Below are positions 19,340 to 28,223 of a stretch of DNA of 64,000 nucleotides, one piece after another (within the stretch, counting starts at the first letter, position 1; every line of letters begins with the position of its first letter). The DNA is from Streptomyces lincolnensis (GTDB lineage Bacteria; Actinomycetota; Actinomycetes; Streptomycetales; Streptomycetaceae). The notes beneath the pieces are model-generated. The model was not told the origin of the DNA. It did no database searches and worked only from the letters and a program-made list of their open reading frames with translations. The stretch lies in assembly GCF_001685355.1 (NCBI RefSeq), contig NZ_CP016438.1, positions 5,518,001 through 5,582,000 of the forward strand, written 5' to 3'. Both the position numbers and the translations under genes were made by a program.

Positions 19340-19849
19340 ATGACCCGTCGTTCCATAACCAAGCGCGCAGCCGTCGTCACCGCCACCGCCCTCGTCGCGG
19401 TAGGCACCGTCACCGCCGGCGTGAGCATGGCCGGCCAGGACCACGCGCCCAAGGGCAAGAAGGCGACCAAGGCGCAGATCGCCTCGCTCTTCGACACCTG
19501 GAACGCGGCACTCCAGACCCGTGACTCGGACAAGGTCGCGGACCTCTACGCGAAGAACGCGGTCCTGCTGCCCACCGTCTCCAACCAGGTCCGCACGGAC
19601 AGAGCCCAGATCGTCGACTACTTCGACCACTTCCTGGCGAACAAGCCGGTCGGTACGAAGGTCAAGACGATCGTCAACGTCCTCGACAGCAACTCCGCGA
19701 TCGACACCGGTGTGTACAGGTTCGCGCTCACCGACCACGACACCGGTGAGAAGCGCATGGTCGAGGCCCGCTACACCTACACGTACGAGAAGATCGGCGG
19801 CAAGTGGCTGATCGTCAACCACCACTCCTCGGCGATGCCGGAGAAGTGA
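19340..19849 (+). CDS. Exported SgcJ/EcaC-type (SnoaL-like, DUF4440) protein
   Basis: 169 residues. A Sec-type signal is seen at residues 1-32 (MTRRSITKRAAVVTATALVA ... GVSMAGQ). The mature part is a cone-shaped alpha+beta fold: AQIASLFDTWNAALQTRDSD, VADLYAKNAVLLPTVSN, and the final strand GGKWLIVNHHSSAMPEK. Homologues are often labelled oxidoreductases, but no cofactor motif is present, so a small-molecule-binding role is as likely. The ATG at 19340 follows GGAGACAGC. Confidence 0.88.
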   Translation: MTRRSITKRAAVVTATALVAVGTVTAGVSMAGQDHAPKGKKATKAQIASLFDTWNAALQTRDSDKVADLYAKNAVLLPTVSNQVRTDRAQIVDYFDHFLANKPVGTKVKTIVNVLDSNSAIDTGVYRFALTDHDTGEKRMVEARYTYTYEKIGGKWLIVNHHSSAMPEK

Positions 19850-19862
19850 GCCGCGGCCTCAC

Positions 19863-19899
19863 GAGGCCCGGCCTCCCAAGGCCCGGCCTCCCGAGGCCC
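19863..19899. terminator. Tandem 15-bp GC repeat forming convergent terminator
   Basis: GAGGCCCGGCCTCCC, AAGGCCCGGCCTCCC and GAGGCCC lie head to tail between convergent genes. Each unit contains the self-complementary GAGGCC/GGCCTC arms, so the array can fold into short hairpins. Confidence 0.5.
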
Positions 19900-19931
19900 T
19901 CAGACCGGGGCTGGGCCCACTCCCCCCAGGC

Positions 19932-21284
19932 TCAGCCCCCACCTCGCGGCGCGGCCCGCAGGCGGATCTCCACACAGAGGCCGCCTCCGGGAGCGTCCCG
20001 CAGCGTCACGGATCCGCCGTCGTCGGTCACCAGTTGCTTGACGACGGCGAGCCCGAGGCCCGAACCGGAACGGCCGGTCAGACCCTGACCGCGCCAGAAG
20101 CGGTCGAAGGCGCGGGACTTCTCGGCATCCGACATGCCGGGGCCCCCGTCGAGCACCGACAGCACCACCTCGTCGCCCCGAGCCTGAGCCCGAACGGTGA
20201 TCGTGCCGCCGTCCGGTGACACCTCCAGGGCGTTCGAGAACACGTTGTCCAGCACCTGGTCCAAGGCACCGGGAGAGGACATCACCAGCAGCCGGCCGTC
20301 GATACTCCCCATGGGCGCGACGGTGACTCCGCGCTCGTCGGCGGCCGGCCTCCACACCGCCAGGCGCTCGTCCACGATGTCTCCGAGGGACAGCGGTTCC
20401 GGCGCCGTGACCTTCGCCTCGGCCCGGGCCAGCACCAGCAGGCCGTTGACCAGGCGGCTCATCCGGACCACCTCGGCCGTCGCCTGCTCCACGTCCTCGC
20501 GTACGAACTCGTCGTCCACGCCGTCCGCGATGTTGTCCAGGGACAGCCGCAACGCCGTGAGCGGGGTGCGGAGTTGGTGCGAGGCGTCCGCCACGAAGAT
20601 CCGCTGCGAGGCGACCAGCGTGTCCAGGCGTTCCGCGCCCTGGTTGAGGGTGCGGGCCAGGGTCTGCGTCTCCGGCGGGCCCGTGACCGGGGAGCGCGCG
20701 GTCAGGTCGCCGTCGCTGAACTTGCTGGCCATGTCGTTGAGTTCGCGCAGGGGCGCGGTGATACGGCGGGCGGCGAACCCGCCGATCACCGCGGCCGCGC
20801 CCAGCACGAGCGCGGCGAGGCCGGCGCGAAAGCCCCAGATCTGCCAGAGCCTGGAGGTCATCTCCGAGGTCGGATACGCGATGCGTACGGCGGCGCCGTG
20901 GTCCGCGGGGACGGTCACCACCAGGTGCTCGCCCCAGATGAAGTCGGAACCCCAGTCGTGCGTGGGCGTGTCGTCCCGCACGGTCCGGGTGAGGTCCGCG
21001 TCCCGCTCGGGCCGCGGCAGGTCCGGCTCGCAGGTGGGGGTGGGCGTCACCTGGACCGTGCCGTGCGTCTCCTTGCCGTAGGCCGTGGCCATCTGTTCCA
21101 GGGCCTCGCACGAGGCGGTGTCGTCGCTGCCCAGCAGCAGTGCCATGGTCTTGGCCTCGCGCTGCACGGACTGAAGGGTGTCGCCCCGGAGCTGACTGGT
21201 GAGCGTGAACGCCACCGGCACCGTGAACAGGAAGATCGCCACCGCGACGAGCAGGATGTAACTGCGGATGAGCTGGCGGTTCAC
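19932..21284 (-). CDS. Two-component sensor histidine kinase
   Basis: 450 residues. Membrane spans are at about 9-29 and 153-174, flanking an extracellular domain of about 120 residues. This is followed by HAMP, the phospho-acceptor helix ADASHQLRTPLTALRLSLDN (His about 231), N box VLDNVFSNALEVSP, G1 VLDGGPGMSDAEK and G2 GSGLGLAVVKQLV. The GTG start overlaps the response-regulator stop by 4 bases. The ligand is unknown. Confidence 0.95.
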   Translation of the reverse strand: MNRQLIRSYILLVAVAIFLFTVPVAFTLTSQLRGDTLQSVQREAKTMALLLGSDDTASCEALEQMATAYGKETHGTVQVTPTPTCEPDLPRPERDADLTRTVRDDTPTHDWGSDFIWGEHLVVTVPADHGAAVRIAYPTSEMTSRLWQIWGFRAGLAALVLGAAAVIGGFAARRITAPLRELNDMASKFSDGDLTARSPVTGPPETQTLARTLNQGAERLDTLVASQRIFVADASHQLRTPLTALRLSLDNIADGVDDEFVREDVEQATAEVVRMSRLVNGLLVLARAEAKVTAPEPLSLGDIVDERLAVWRPAADERGVTVAPMGSIDGRLLVMSSPGALDQVLDNVFSNALEVSPDGGTITVRAQARGDEVVLSVLDGGPGMSDAEKSRAFDRFWRGQGLTGRSGSGLGLAVVKQLVTDDGGSVTLRDAPGGGLCVEIRLRAAPRGGG

Positions 21285-21988
21285 GAGGGCTCGTCGTCCT
21301 GGACGATCTCCAGCCGGAAGCCGACCCCGCGGACCGCCTCGATCGTGATCGCGCCCTTCAGCTTCCGCCGCAGCGCCGCCACGTGCACGTCCAGCGTCTT
21401 CGTCGGCCCGAACCAGTTCGCGTCCCAGACCGCCTCCATGATCTGCTCGCGCGACATCAGCGCGCCCGGCTCCTCGGTGAGGAAGGCCAGCAGGTCGTAC
21501 TCCTTGGGCGCGAGGGCGACCTCCTCGCCGTCCAGGCGGACGCGGGCGGCCTTGCGGTCGACGGTCAGGCGGGAGCCGTACCGGTCGGGGCCGGGGGGTG
21601 CGGGCGCGGCGCCGTTGGCGGCCGCCTCCGTACGGGGCTGCGTGCGCCGCATCACCGCTCGTATCCGCGCGATGACCTCGCGCACCCCGAACGGCTTGGA
21701 GACGTAGTCGTCGGCGCCGAGCTCCAGCCCCACCACCCGGTCCGTCTCGTCGCTGCGCGCGCTGATCACGATGATCGGCACGTCACCGCGCCCGCGCAGC
21801 GCCCGGCAGACGTCGAGCCCGTCGGTGTCGGGCAGACCGAGGTCGAGGAGTACGACGTCGTAGGGCTCCGGGTGGGCCAGTGCGGCCGCGCCCGTGGAGA
21901 CCCAGTCCACCTCGAAGCCGTAGCGGATCAGGCCGCGCCGCAGCGACTGGGCGACCGGCTCATCGTCTTCCACGAGTAGAACGTGCAC
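21281..21988 (-). CDS. OmpR/PhoB-family response regulator
   Basis: 235 residues starting VHVLLVEDDEPVAQSLRRGL at the GTG at 21988. The phospho-acceptor Asp lies in VVLLDLGLPDTDGLDV, with the switch Thr/Lys region ISARSDETDR and YVSKPFG. The C-terminal winged helix has LTVDRKAARVRLDGEEVALA and TLDVHVAALRRKLKG. The long frame upstream of 21988 is a shadow of the aspartokinase gene. It is the partner of the downstream kinase (GTGA overlap). Confidence 0.95.
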   Translation of the reverse strand: MHVLLVEDDEPVAQSLRRGLIRYGFEVDWVSTGAAALAHPEPYDVVLLDLGLPDTDGLDVCRALRGRGDVPIIVISARSDETDRVVGLELGADDYVSKPFGVREVIARIRAVMRRTQPRTEAAANGAAPAPPGPDRYGSRLTVDRKAARVRLDGEEVALAPKEYDLLAFLTEEPGALMSREQIMEAVWDANWFGPTKTLDVHVAALRRKLKGAITIEAVRGVGFRLEIVQDDEPS

Positions 21989-22186
21989 AGCCGCACAGTA
22001 GTGCTTGAAACTTAATTCACAGATTCCGCTTGTGACCCGCGGCACTTTCCGAGTGTCGGTGGTGTGGCCAGGGCATGTGCAGTCCGAGAGCGGGTGGCCG
22101 GACGTCTCACCATGCGGGAACGCGGAGGCGGATGACGGCCGCTCGTTAAACTGAGCCGACACACACGGACTGAGCGAGGAGCGCAC

Positions 22187-23464
22187 GTGGGCCTTGTCGT
22201 GCAGAAGTACGGAGGCTCCTCCGTAGCCGATGCCGAGGGCATCAAGCGCGTCGCCAAGCGGATCGTGGAAGCGAAGAAGAACGGCCACCAGGTGGTCGTC
22301 GTCGTTTCCGCGATGGGCGACACGACGGACGAGCTGATCGATCTCGCCGAGCAGGTATCGCCGATGCCTGCCGGGCGTGAGTTCGACATGCTGCTGACCG
22401 CCGGAGAGCGTATCTCCATGGCGCTGCTGGCCATGGCGATCAAAAACCTGGGCCACGAGGCCCAGAGCTTCACCGGCAGCCAGGCAGGCGTCATCACCGA
22501 CTCGGTCCACAACAAAGCCCGGATCATCGACGTCACCCCGGGCCGGATCCGGGACTCGGTGGACCAGGGCAACATCGCCATCGTCGCCGGCTTCCAGGGC
22601 GTCAGCCAGGACAAGAAGGACATCACCACGCTCGGTCGCGGTGGTTCCGACACCACGGCGGTGGCCCTCGCGGCCGCCCTCGACGCCGAGGTCTGCGAGA
22701 TCTACACCGACGTCGACGGTGTGTTCACCGCCGACCCGCGGGTGGTGAAGAAGGCGCAGAAGATCGACTGGATCTCCTTCGAGGACATGCTGGAGCTCGC
22801 CGCCTCCGGTTCGAAGGTGCTGCTCCACCGGTGCGTGGAGTACGCCCGCCGCTACAACATCCCGATCCACGTGCGCTCCTCCTTCAGTGGGCTGAGGGGC
22901 ACCTGGGTCAGCAGTGAGCCGATCGAGCAAGGGGACCAGAAGGTGGAGCAGGCCATCATCTCCGGTGTCGCGCACGACACCTCCGAGGCCAAGATCACGG
23001 TCGTCGGTGTGCCGGACAAGCCGGGCGAGGCCGCGACGATCTTCCGCACGATCTCCGACGCCGAGATCAACATCGACATGATCGTGCAGAACGTGTCCGC
23101 GGCCTCCACCGGTCTGACGGACATCTCCTTCACGCTGCCGAAGACCGAGGGCCGCAAGGCCATCGACGCGCTGGAGAAGAACAAGGCCGGCATCGGCTTC
23201 GACTCCCTGCGCTACGACGACCAGATCGGCAAGATCTCCCTCGTAGGCGCCGGGATGAAGACCAACCCCGGGGTCACGGCCTCCTTCTTCGAGGCGCTGT
23301 CCGACGCGGGCGTGAACATCGAGCTGATCTCGACCTCCGAGATCCGCATCTCGGTCGTCACGCGTGCCGACGACGTGGCCGAGGCGGTGCGCGCCGTGCA
23401 CAGCGCCTTCGGTCTCGACTCCGACAGCGACGAGGCCGTCGTCTACGGGGGCACCGGCCGCTGA
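22187..23464 (+). CDS. ask: Aspartate kinase (alpha subunit; internal beta start likely)
   Basis: 425 residues. The N-terminal amino acid kinase domain has [11 protein letters not shown], a [16 protein letters not shown] nucleotide site and [17 protein letters not shown]. Two ACT domains are C-terminal ([40 protein letters not shown]). It phosphorylates L-aspartate in the first step to lysine, threonine, methionine and diaminopimelate, and is normally feedback-inhibited by Lys plus Thr in actinomycetes. It is coupled to asd by a 1-base overlap (the final A of TGA is the first A of ATG). GTG start with GAGGAGCGCAC upstream. Confidence 0.97.
   Translation: MGLVVQKYGGSSVADAEGIKRVAKRIVEAKKNGHQVVVVVSAMGDTTDELIDLAEQVSPMPAGREFDMLLTAGERISMALLAMAIKNLGHEAQSFTGSQAGVITDSVHNKARIIDVTPGRIRDSVDQGNIAIVAGFQGVSQDKKDITTLGRGGSDTTAVALAAALDAEVCEIYTDVDGVFTADPRVVKKAQKIDWISFEDMLELAASGSKVLLHRCVEYARRYNIPIHVRSSFSGLRGTWVSSEPIEQGDQKVEQAIISGVAHDTSEAKITVVGVPDKPGEAATIFRTISDAEINIDMIVQNVSAASTGLTDISFTLPKTEGRKAIDALEKNKAGIGFDSLRYDDQIGKISLVGAGMKTNPGVTASFFEALSDAGVNIELISTSEIRISVVTRADDVAEAVRAVHSAFGLDSDSDEAVVYGGTGR
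22943..23464 (+). CDS. Probable internal translation start: aspartokinase beta subunit
   Basis: In frame inside ask, a GTG at 22943 (residues [17 protein letters not shown]) is preceded by AAGGGG with 8-bp spacing. It marks exactly the start of the ACT-domain half (173 residues). In Corynebacterium glutamicum and Bacillus subtilis Ask II a separate regulatory beta subunit is made from an equivalent internal start, giving an alpha2beta2 enzyme. The site is visible in sequence; its use here is inferred from those relatives. Confidence 0.6.
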   Translation: MEQAIISGVAHDTSEAKITVVGVPDKPGEAATIFRTISDAEINIDMIVQNVSAASTGLTDISFTLPKTEGRKAIDALEKNKAGIGFDSLRYDDQIGKISLVGAGMKTNPGVTASFFEALSDAGVNIELISTSEIRISVVTRADDVAEAVRAVHSAFGLDSDSDEAVVYGGTGR

Positions 23465-24534
23465 TGACCGAGGGTGCCGGGCGTACCGGCAGGCCGACGC
23501 TCGCGGTCGTGGGGGCGACCGGGGTCGTCGGCACGGTCATGCTCCAGATCCTGTCCCAGCACGCGGACATCTGGGGCGAGATCCGTCTGATCGCCTCGCC
23601 GCGCTCGGCCGGCCGCAAGCTGGCCGTGCGCGGCGAGCAGGTCGAGGTGGTGGCCCTGTCGGAGGAGGCCTTCGACGGGGTCGACGTCGCCATGTTCGAC
23701 GTACCGGACGAGGTGGCCGCGCAGTGGGCGCCGATCGCCGCCGCCCGCGGGGTCGTCGTCGTGGACAACTCGGCCGCCTTCCGGATGGACCCGGACGTGC
23801 CGCTCGTGGTGCCCGAGGTCAATCCGCACGCGGCCCGCGTCAGGCCGCGCGGCATCATCGCCAACCCCAACTGCACGACCCTCTCCATGATCGTCGCCCT
23901 CGGCGCGCTGCACGCCGAGTTCGGGCTGCGTGAACTGGTGGTGTCCAGTTACCAGGCCGTCAGCGGCGCCGGACGCGCCGGTGTCGAGACCTTGCGGCAG
24001 CAGCTGTCCCTGGTCGCCGGCACGGAACTCGGGACCAGTCCCGGTGACGTACGGCGGGCCGTGGGCGACAACACCGGGCCGTTCCCGGAGCCGGTCGCGC
24101 TGAACGTCGTGCCGTGGGCGGGGTCCCTGGACGAGGACGGCTGGTCGTCCGAGGAGATGAAGGTCCGCAACGAGTCCCGCAAGATCCTCGGACTGCCCAG
24201 GCTGCCGGTCGCCGTGACCTGCGTACGGGTGCCGGTGGTGAGCGTGCACTCCCTCACCGTCCACGCCCGTTTCGAGGACGAGGTCACCGTCGGCAAGGCG
24301 AGGGAGATCCTCGCCACCGCCCCCGGTGTGGTCCTCTTCGACGACCCGGCGGCGGGGGAGTTCCCCACGCCGGCCGACGTCGTGGGCACCGATCCGACCT
24401 GGGTCGGCCGGGTGCGGCGGGCGCTCGACGACCCCACCGCTCTCGAACTCTTCGTGTGCGGGGACAACCTCCGCAAAGGCTCCGCGCTCAACACCGCCCA
24501 GCTCGCGGAGCTGGTGGCGGCGGAGTTCCTGTGA
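23464..24534 (+). CDS. asd: Aspartate-semialdehyde dehydrogenase
   Basis: 356 residues. The N-terminal Rossmann motif is [18 protein letters not shown]. The catalytic cysteine is in [17 protein letters not shown], preceded by VVPEVNPHA. The dimer/substrate region is [13 protein letters not shown], and [15 protein letters not shown] precedes the second half. It makes aspartate semialdehyde from aspartyl phosphate with NADPH. The start codon overlaps the ask stop. A terminator lies 175 bp downstream. The first 12 residues ([12 protein letters not shown]) are an extension compared with E. coli but normal for Streptomyces. Confidence 0.97.
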   Translation: MTEGAGRTGRPTLAVVGATGVVGTVMLQILSQHADIWGEIRLIASPRSAGRKLAVRGEQVEVVALSEEAFDGVDVAMFDVPDEVAAQWAPIAAARGVVVVDNSAAFRMDPDVPLVVPEVNPHAARVRPRGIIANPNCTTLSMIVALGALHAEFGLRELVVSSYQAVSGAGRAGVETLRQQLSLVAGTELGTSPGDVRRAVGDNTGPFPEPVALNVVPWAGSLDEDGWSSEEMKVRNESRKILGLPRLPVAVTCVRVPVVSVHSLTVHARFEDEVTVGKAREILATAPGVVLFDDPAAGEFPTPADVVGTDPTWVGRVRRALDDPTALELFVCGDNLRKGSALNTAQLAELVAAEFL

Positions 24535-24918
24535 CGTTTCAGCCGGCTGCGACGCTGGGTGTAACGCGAGACACGTGGTGATGGGAGCGGTTACCGCCGG
24601 AAAAGTCCTGGCCGAAACCGCGTTCGTTTGTAGGATCTGTGTGAAACGTGTGATGCGGACGATGGTCCGTACCACTTGAATCGTGCCGTCCAGGCGTTCG
24701 AAAATTTGCCTCCCCGTCCTCCGCAACCATGCGGTGGGCGGGGAGCGTCTTTGCGGACGCCCTTTCAGGGGGCGCGGGGATGTTTCACGGGGCGTGGGGA
24801 CGCTCCGGTCATTCAGGACATAGGGGAAGAGCGGGTAGGGCATGAGCGCGTTTGACGCACGGTCAGTTGTGCTGCCTGACAGAAGACGGACAGTCGCGTA
24901 CAACCCTGATGGGGTCAC
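24535..24918. other. Intergenic region with ask-asd terminator and sigma-factor promoter
   Basis: 384 bp with no convincing gene. It holds the hairpin at 24709-24744. Downstream of that, a GC-rich leader carries a GGGGCGCGGGG-like stretch (about 24770) and an AT-richer segment ATTCAGGACATAGGGG (about 24813) where a promoter for the sigma-factor gene could lie. A short frame beginning ATGAGCGCG at 24842 has no ribosome site and no coding character. Confidence 0.6.
24709..24744 (+). terminator. Hairpin terminator downstream of asd
   Basis: CTCCCCGTCCTCCGCA pairs with TGCGGTGGGCGGGGAG around ACCA (one mismatch, one G-T pair) and is followed by CGTCTTTG. Confidence 0.7.
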
Positions 24919-25608
24919 GTGTGTCCAACTGGCGTGGCTGAGGTACTCGACTTCATTGCAGCTCCCCGCGGCGCGGCCCTCCGGCCGGCCGGCGCGGCGC
25001 TCCGACCCCGCATGCCCGGTACGCCCGGCGGCATGCCGGTGATCGCGCCCATGCCCGCCGCGCGGCCCGCCCGCATCCCGAACCAGCGCGACGGCGCGGA
25101 GGACACGGTGGCGGCGGGGACCACCGTCGACCACCTCACGGAGACCTACCGGGCGCACTACAGCTCGCTGCTGCGCCTGGCCGCCCTCCTCCTCGACGAC
25201 ACCGCCTCCTGCGAGGACGTCGTCCAGGAGGCCTTCATCCGCGTCCACTCCGCGCGCAAACGTGTCCGTGACCGGGAGAAGACCCTCGCGTATCTGCGCC
25301 AGACGGTCGTCAACCTCTCCCGCTCGGCCCTGCGCCGCCGCATACTCGGCCTGAAGCTGCTCTCCAAGCCGATGCCCGACATGGCCAGCGCCGAGGAGGG
25401 CGCCTACGACCAGCTGGAGCGCGACTCCCTGATCAAGGCGATGAAGGGCCTCCAGCGCCGCCAGCGCGAGGTCCTGGTCCTGCGGTACTTCGCCGACATG
25501 ACCGAGGCGCAGGTCGCCGAGACGCTCGGGATATCGCTGGGCTCCGTCAAGGCGTACGGCTCGCGCGGCATCGCCGCCCTGCGGGTCGCCATGGAGGCAC
25601 CGGCATGA
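24919..25608 (+). CDS. SigE-family RNA polymerase sigma factor (ECF-like)
   Basis: 229 residues. A variable N-terminus begins with a GTG; a second GTG at 24940 (VAEVLDFIAAP) is an alternative that fits the usual start of the family. Sigma region 2 is at about 75-140 (YRAHYSSLLRLAALLLDDTA, CEDVVQEAFIRVHSA) and region 4 at about 170-225 (LQRRQREVLVLRYFADMTEA, AETLGISLGSVKAYGSRGI). The stop overlaps the next gene by 4 bases (ATGA), pairing it with a membrane protein that may act as anti-sigma factor. Confidence 0.9.
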   Translation: MCPTGVAEVLDFIAAPRGAALRPAGAALRPRMPGTPGGMPVIAPMPAARPARIPNQRDGAEDTVAAGTTVDHLTETYRAHYSSLLRLAALLLDDTASCEDVVQEAFIRVHSARKRVRDREKTLAYLRQTVVNLSRSALRRRILGLKLLSKPMPDMASAEEGAYDQLERDSLIKAMKGLQRRQREVLVLRYFADMTEAQVAETLGISLGSVKAYGSRGIAALRVAMEAPA

Positions 25609-26762
25609 GCGGGGACAAGGACCACACCGAGGGGCGGCGTCATCTGCACGTCCCTCACGAGCCCTATGAATGGCGCGAGCCGACAGAGCGGTCGGACAAG
25701 CAGGCGCCGAAGCAATCGCACGCTGGGAACGGAACTGTGAACCACGGCCTCGACGACCAGAGCCCCACCGGGCTCGACTCGGACGAGCTGGCACTGCGCA
25801 ACCTGCTGCACCAGGCGGTCCAGGAGATCGAGCCGAGCGACGGCACTCTGGACCACCTGCGGAAGGCGGTGCCCGCCCGCCGGGCACGCAAGCGGCAGGC
25901 AGTCGTCGGCATGGCGGCCGCGGCCCTCTTCGTCGGCACCGCCATCCCGGCCCTCGTGCACGTGTCCAACTCCACCGGAGCCAACGCCGACCCGTCAGTG
26001 GCCGGCCACTACTCGCAGGCCCAGGGCGGCGCCGGTGAGGGCAAGGGCCCGGACGGCGGCGAGAGCACCTCCGGCGGCTCCGCCGGCAAGACCGAAGGCA
26101 AGGACAAGAACGACCCGAAGGCGGAGGACAAGGGCAAGGGCACCGGTACCGGTCCCGGATCGACCAGCGGCGCCGATCCGTCCGCCCCCAGCGCGACGAG
26201 TGCCTCCGTCTGCACGGCCGCCGAGCTCGGCTCGGTCACCCACGCCGTCGACGCCCCGGACTCCGTCGGCTCGGTCTACGGCACCTTCACCTTCACCAAC
26301 ACCTCCGCGGCCGACTGCACGGTCGGCGGCCCGGGCACGGTCTCCCCGGCCGCCGTGGGCGCCGCGGACTCCGCCAAGATCCACGCGGCCCGGCATGTCG
26401 CCGGGGACGCGGCGGCGAGCCTGCCCGACCCGGCCCTGGAGGTCGCCTCGCTGGTGCTCAAGCCGGGCTCCAGCTACCAGGTGAAGTTCGCCTGGGTGCC
26501 CTCGGAGACCTGCCCCACCGTCACCGACCCGACCACCGAGCCGACGCCCGACCCCACGCCCACGGAACCCACCGGCAACGGCGGCACCTCCACCGGCGGC
26601 GACACCGGCACCGCCACCCAGCTCACCACCGCAGACGGCACCGCCGACGGAAGTGTCGTCGTCACCGGCGCGGCAGAGGGCGGAGCCCCGTCGGACTCGG
26701 CGACCATCTCCAACGCGTGCGCGGGGACGGTGTACTGGACGGGCGTACTGGCGGGGGCGTGA
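25605..26762 (+). CDS. Membrane-anchored partner of the sigma factor (putative anti-sigma/DUF4232-like)
   Basis: 385 residues. A cytoplasmic segment of about 100 residues includes ELALRNLLHQAVQEIEPSDG and LDHLRKAVPARRARKRQAVV. One membrane span follows (VGMAAAALFVGTAIPALV), then a Gly/Lys/Glu-rich spacer (about 135-195) and an exported beta domain with cysteines (SVCTAAELG, ADCTVGGPG, ETCPTVTD, NACAGTVYW). No zinc anti-sigma HxxxCxxC motif is present, so an anti-sigma role is inferred only from the overlapping position. Confidence 0.75.
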   Translation: MSGDKDHTEGRRHLHVPHEPYEWREPTERSDKQAPKQSHAGNGTVNHGLDDQSPTGLDSDELALRNLLHQAVQEIEPSDGTLDHLRKAVPARRARKRQAVVGMAAAALFVGTAIPALVHVSNSTGANADPSVAGHYSQAQGGAGEGKGPDGGESTSGGSAGKTEGKDKNDPKAEDKGKGTGTGPGSTSGADPSAPSATSASVCTAAELGSVTHAVDAPDSVGSVYGTFTFTNTSAADCTVGGPGTVSPAAVGAADSAKIHAARHVAGDAAASLPDPALEVASLVLKPGSSYQVKFAWVPSETCPTVTDPTTEPTPDPTPTEPTGNGGTSTGGDTGTATQLTTADGTADGSVVVTGAAEGGAPSDSATISNACAGTVYWTGVLAGA

Positions 26763-26834
26763 CACGGCTGCCCCAGGGGCAGCCCCGCGTCCTTGCTCCC
26801 GGGGCACTCGCTCCCGGGCCACCCGCTCCCGGCG

Positions 26835-27632
26835 TCACTTGCTCCCGGCGTCCACGGTGACCGGCTCCTCGGCCTCCTGCACCAGCCCCAGCTCCGCGTC
26901 GCGCTGGAACTCCACCTCGCGTCGCAGCAGCCGGAACCACATGAACACCACGAACCCGGCGAACACGAACCACTCCCCGGTGTACCCCAGGTTCTGGAAC
27001 GCCTTCAGATCGAGTCCCGTGTCGGCGGGCGCGCTCACCGGCACGGCCGTCATCCCCGAGTCCGCCGTGTCCAGGGTGACCCACGCGTCGTACACGTCGT
27101 ACGGCACCAGGTTCACCAGCGACGCCGCGCTGATCGCCGCGGTCTGCCCGGCGGGCAACCCGCTCCGCGCGCTGACCCCGTTGTCCCCGGGGGTCTCGGA
27201 CGCCTGGAGCGCTCCCGTGACGGTGATCTCCCCGCGCGGCGCGGCGGGAGCCTTCGCCGGATCGGGGCTGCCGGGCAGCCAGCCGCGGACGACGGGCAGC
27301 GCCTTGCCGCCGTCGGTGCGCAGCAGGGTCAGGACGTAGTAGCCCTTCCGGTCGTCCAGTTCACGGTCCGGTACCAGCAACTGCCGGTCGTAGCGCCCGG
27401 TGGCGGTGACCTGCTTGCCGAAGGTGGCCTTGTCCACCGGCAGCAGTTCCGCCAGCGGGCGCGCGGCCTCCTTCTCGTTGGCCGAGGCCTGCGCGTCCGC
27501 GCTCTGGTGGCCCTGCACCCGGTCCTCGAACCGGCTCAGCTGCCATGACCCCATGAAGATGCAGAAGGGGATGGCGAGCAGCACGAAGACGTTGATCCCC
27601 CACCATCGGGGCGTCAGCAGAAACCGGTACAC
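26835..27632 (-). CDS. SURF1-family cytochrome oxidase assembly protein
   Basis: 265 residues. Membrane span 1 is at about 12-30 (WWGINVFVLLAIPFCIFMGS) followed by WQLSRFEDR, the conserved SURF1 entry. Internal landmarks are VTATGRYDRQLLVPDRELDD and VVRGWLP. Span 2 is near the C-terminus (NLGYTGEWFVFAGFVVFMWF) followed by LLRREVEFQRDAE. It helps insert haem a into cytochrome c oxidase. Confidence 0.93.
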   Translation of the reverse strand: MYRFLLTPRWWGINVFVLLAIPFCIFMGSWQLSRFEDRVQGHQSADAQASANEKEAARPLAELLPVDKATFGKQVTATGRYDRQLLVPDRELDDRKGYYVLTLLRTDGGKALPVVRGWLPGSPDPAKAPAAPRGEITVTGALQASETPGDNGVSARSGLPAGQTAAISAASLVNLVPYDVYDAWVTLDTADSGMTAVPVSAPADTGLDLKAFQNLGYTGEWFVFAGFVVFMWFRLLRREVEFQRDAELGLVQEAEEPVTVDAGSK

Positions 27633-27685
27633 GCCTTCAAAGGTACGGGGCGCCGCCGCGGGGCAGGCCCGCGGGGTCGCACCGG

Positions 27686-28060
27686 TCAGTAGCGCTCGAC
27701 GAGATGGTCCCGGCCCGCGGGCGGCTCGTACGGCTCCGGCCAGAAGTCGGTGATCGCCGATATCCGCCCGTGCTCGTCACCCGTGAAGAACGAGATGGCG
27801 TACATCTCCTCCAGCCCCACCGTGAAGTGGGTCCAGGTGACGACCTGCTCCGGCTCGGCGACGATCCGCTCGATCCGAAGGTGCCAGTCGCCCGGATACT
27901 CCCGGTTGAACTCGACGTACCGCTCCCGCCCACTGATCCGCTCCCGCGTCTGCGGCAGCGTGTACACCACGTCCTCGGCCAGGGTGTCCGCGAACGTGTC
28001 CCAGTCCCGGGCCTCGGCGGTGGCCCAGAAGCTCTCGACTGTCTTGCGCAGCTCGGTCAT
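27686..28060 (-). CDS. SnoaL/NTF2-like protein
   Basis: 124 residues from the ATG at 28060 (MTELRKTVESFWATAEARDW). The whole length is a single NTF2 fold: DTFADTLAEDVVYTLPQTRE, then FNREYPGDWHLRIERIV and ISAITDFWPEPYEPP. Members are limonene-epoxide hydrolases, polyketide cyclases or simply binding proteins. Catalytic residues cannot be assigned here. Confidence 0.87.
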   Translation of the reverse strand: MTELRKTVESFWATAEARDWDTFADTLAEDVVYTLPQTRERISGRERYVEFNREYPGDWHLRIERIVAEPEQVVTWTHFTVGLEEMYAISFFTGDEHGRISAITDFWPEPYEPPAGRDHLVERY

Positions 28061-28223
28061 GCGGACGAGTCTGCACCCCGCCACTGACAATCGGCCTCCG
28101 GCGGGCGCTCGCCCCGGCTCCGGCCCGCGGGAACGTAAGGGGAGTGCGAGAGCCCGGTCGAAGTTATCCACAGGCTGGGGGCCGGGGCGTCGCTTTGTCG
28201 GCCGGTGCGGGCAGTATGGGGCC

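Noticed and set aside
21989..23401. Extension of the response-regulator frame over ask
   Set aside because: It is antisense to aspartokinase and low complexity; the response regulator clearly begins VHVLLVEDDE at 21988.
24842..25042. 66-codon frame starting ATGAGCGCG before the sigma gene
   Set aside because: No ribosome site and no recognisable content, and it overlaps the sigma-factor start.
23443..25887. 814-codon minus-strand frame across asd and the sigma gene
   Set aside because: His/Arg/Gly/Asp-rich composition typical of GC-biased antisense frames; no domain recognised.
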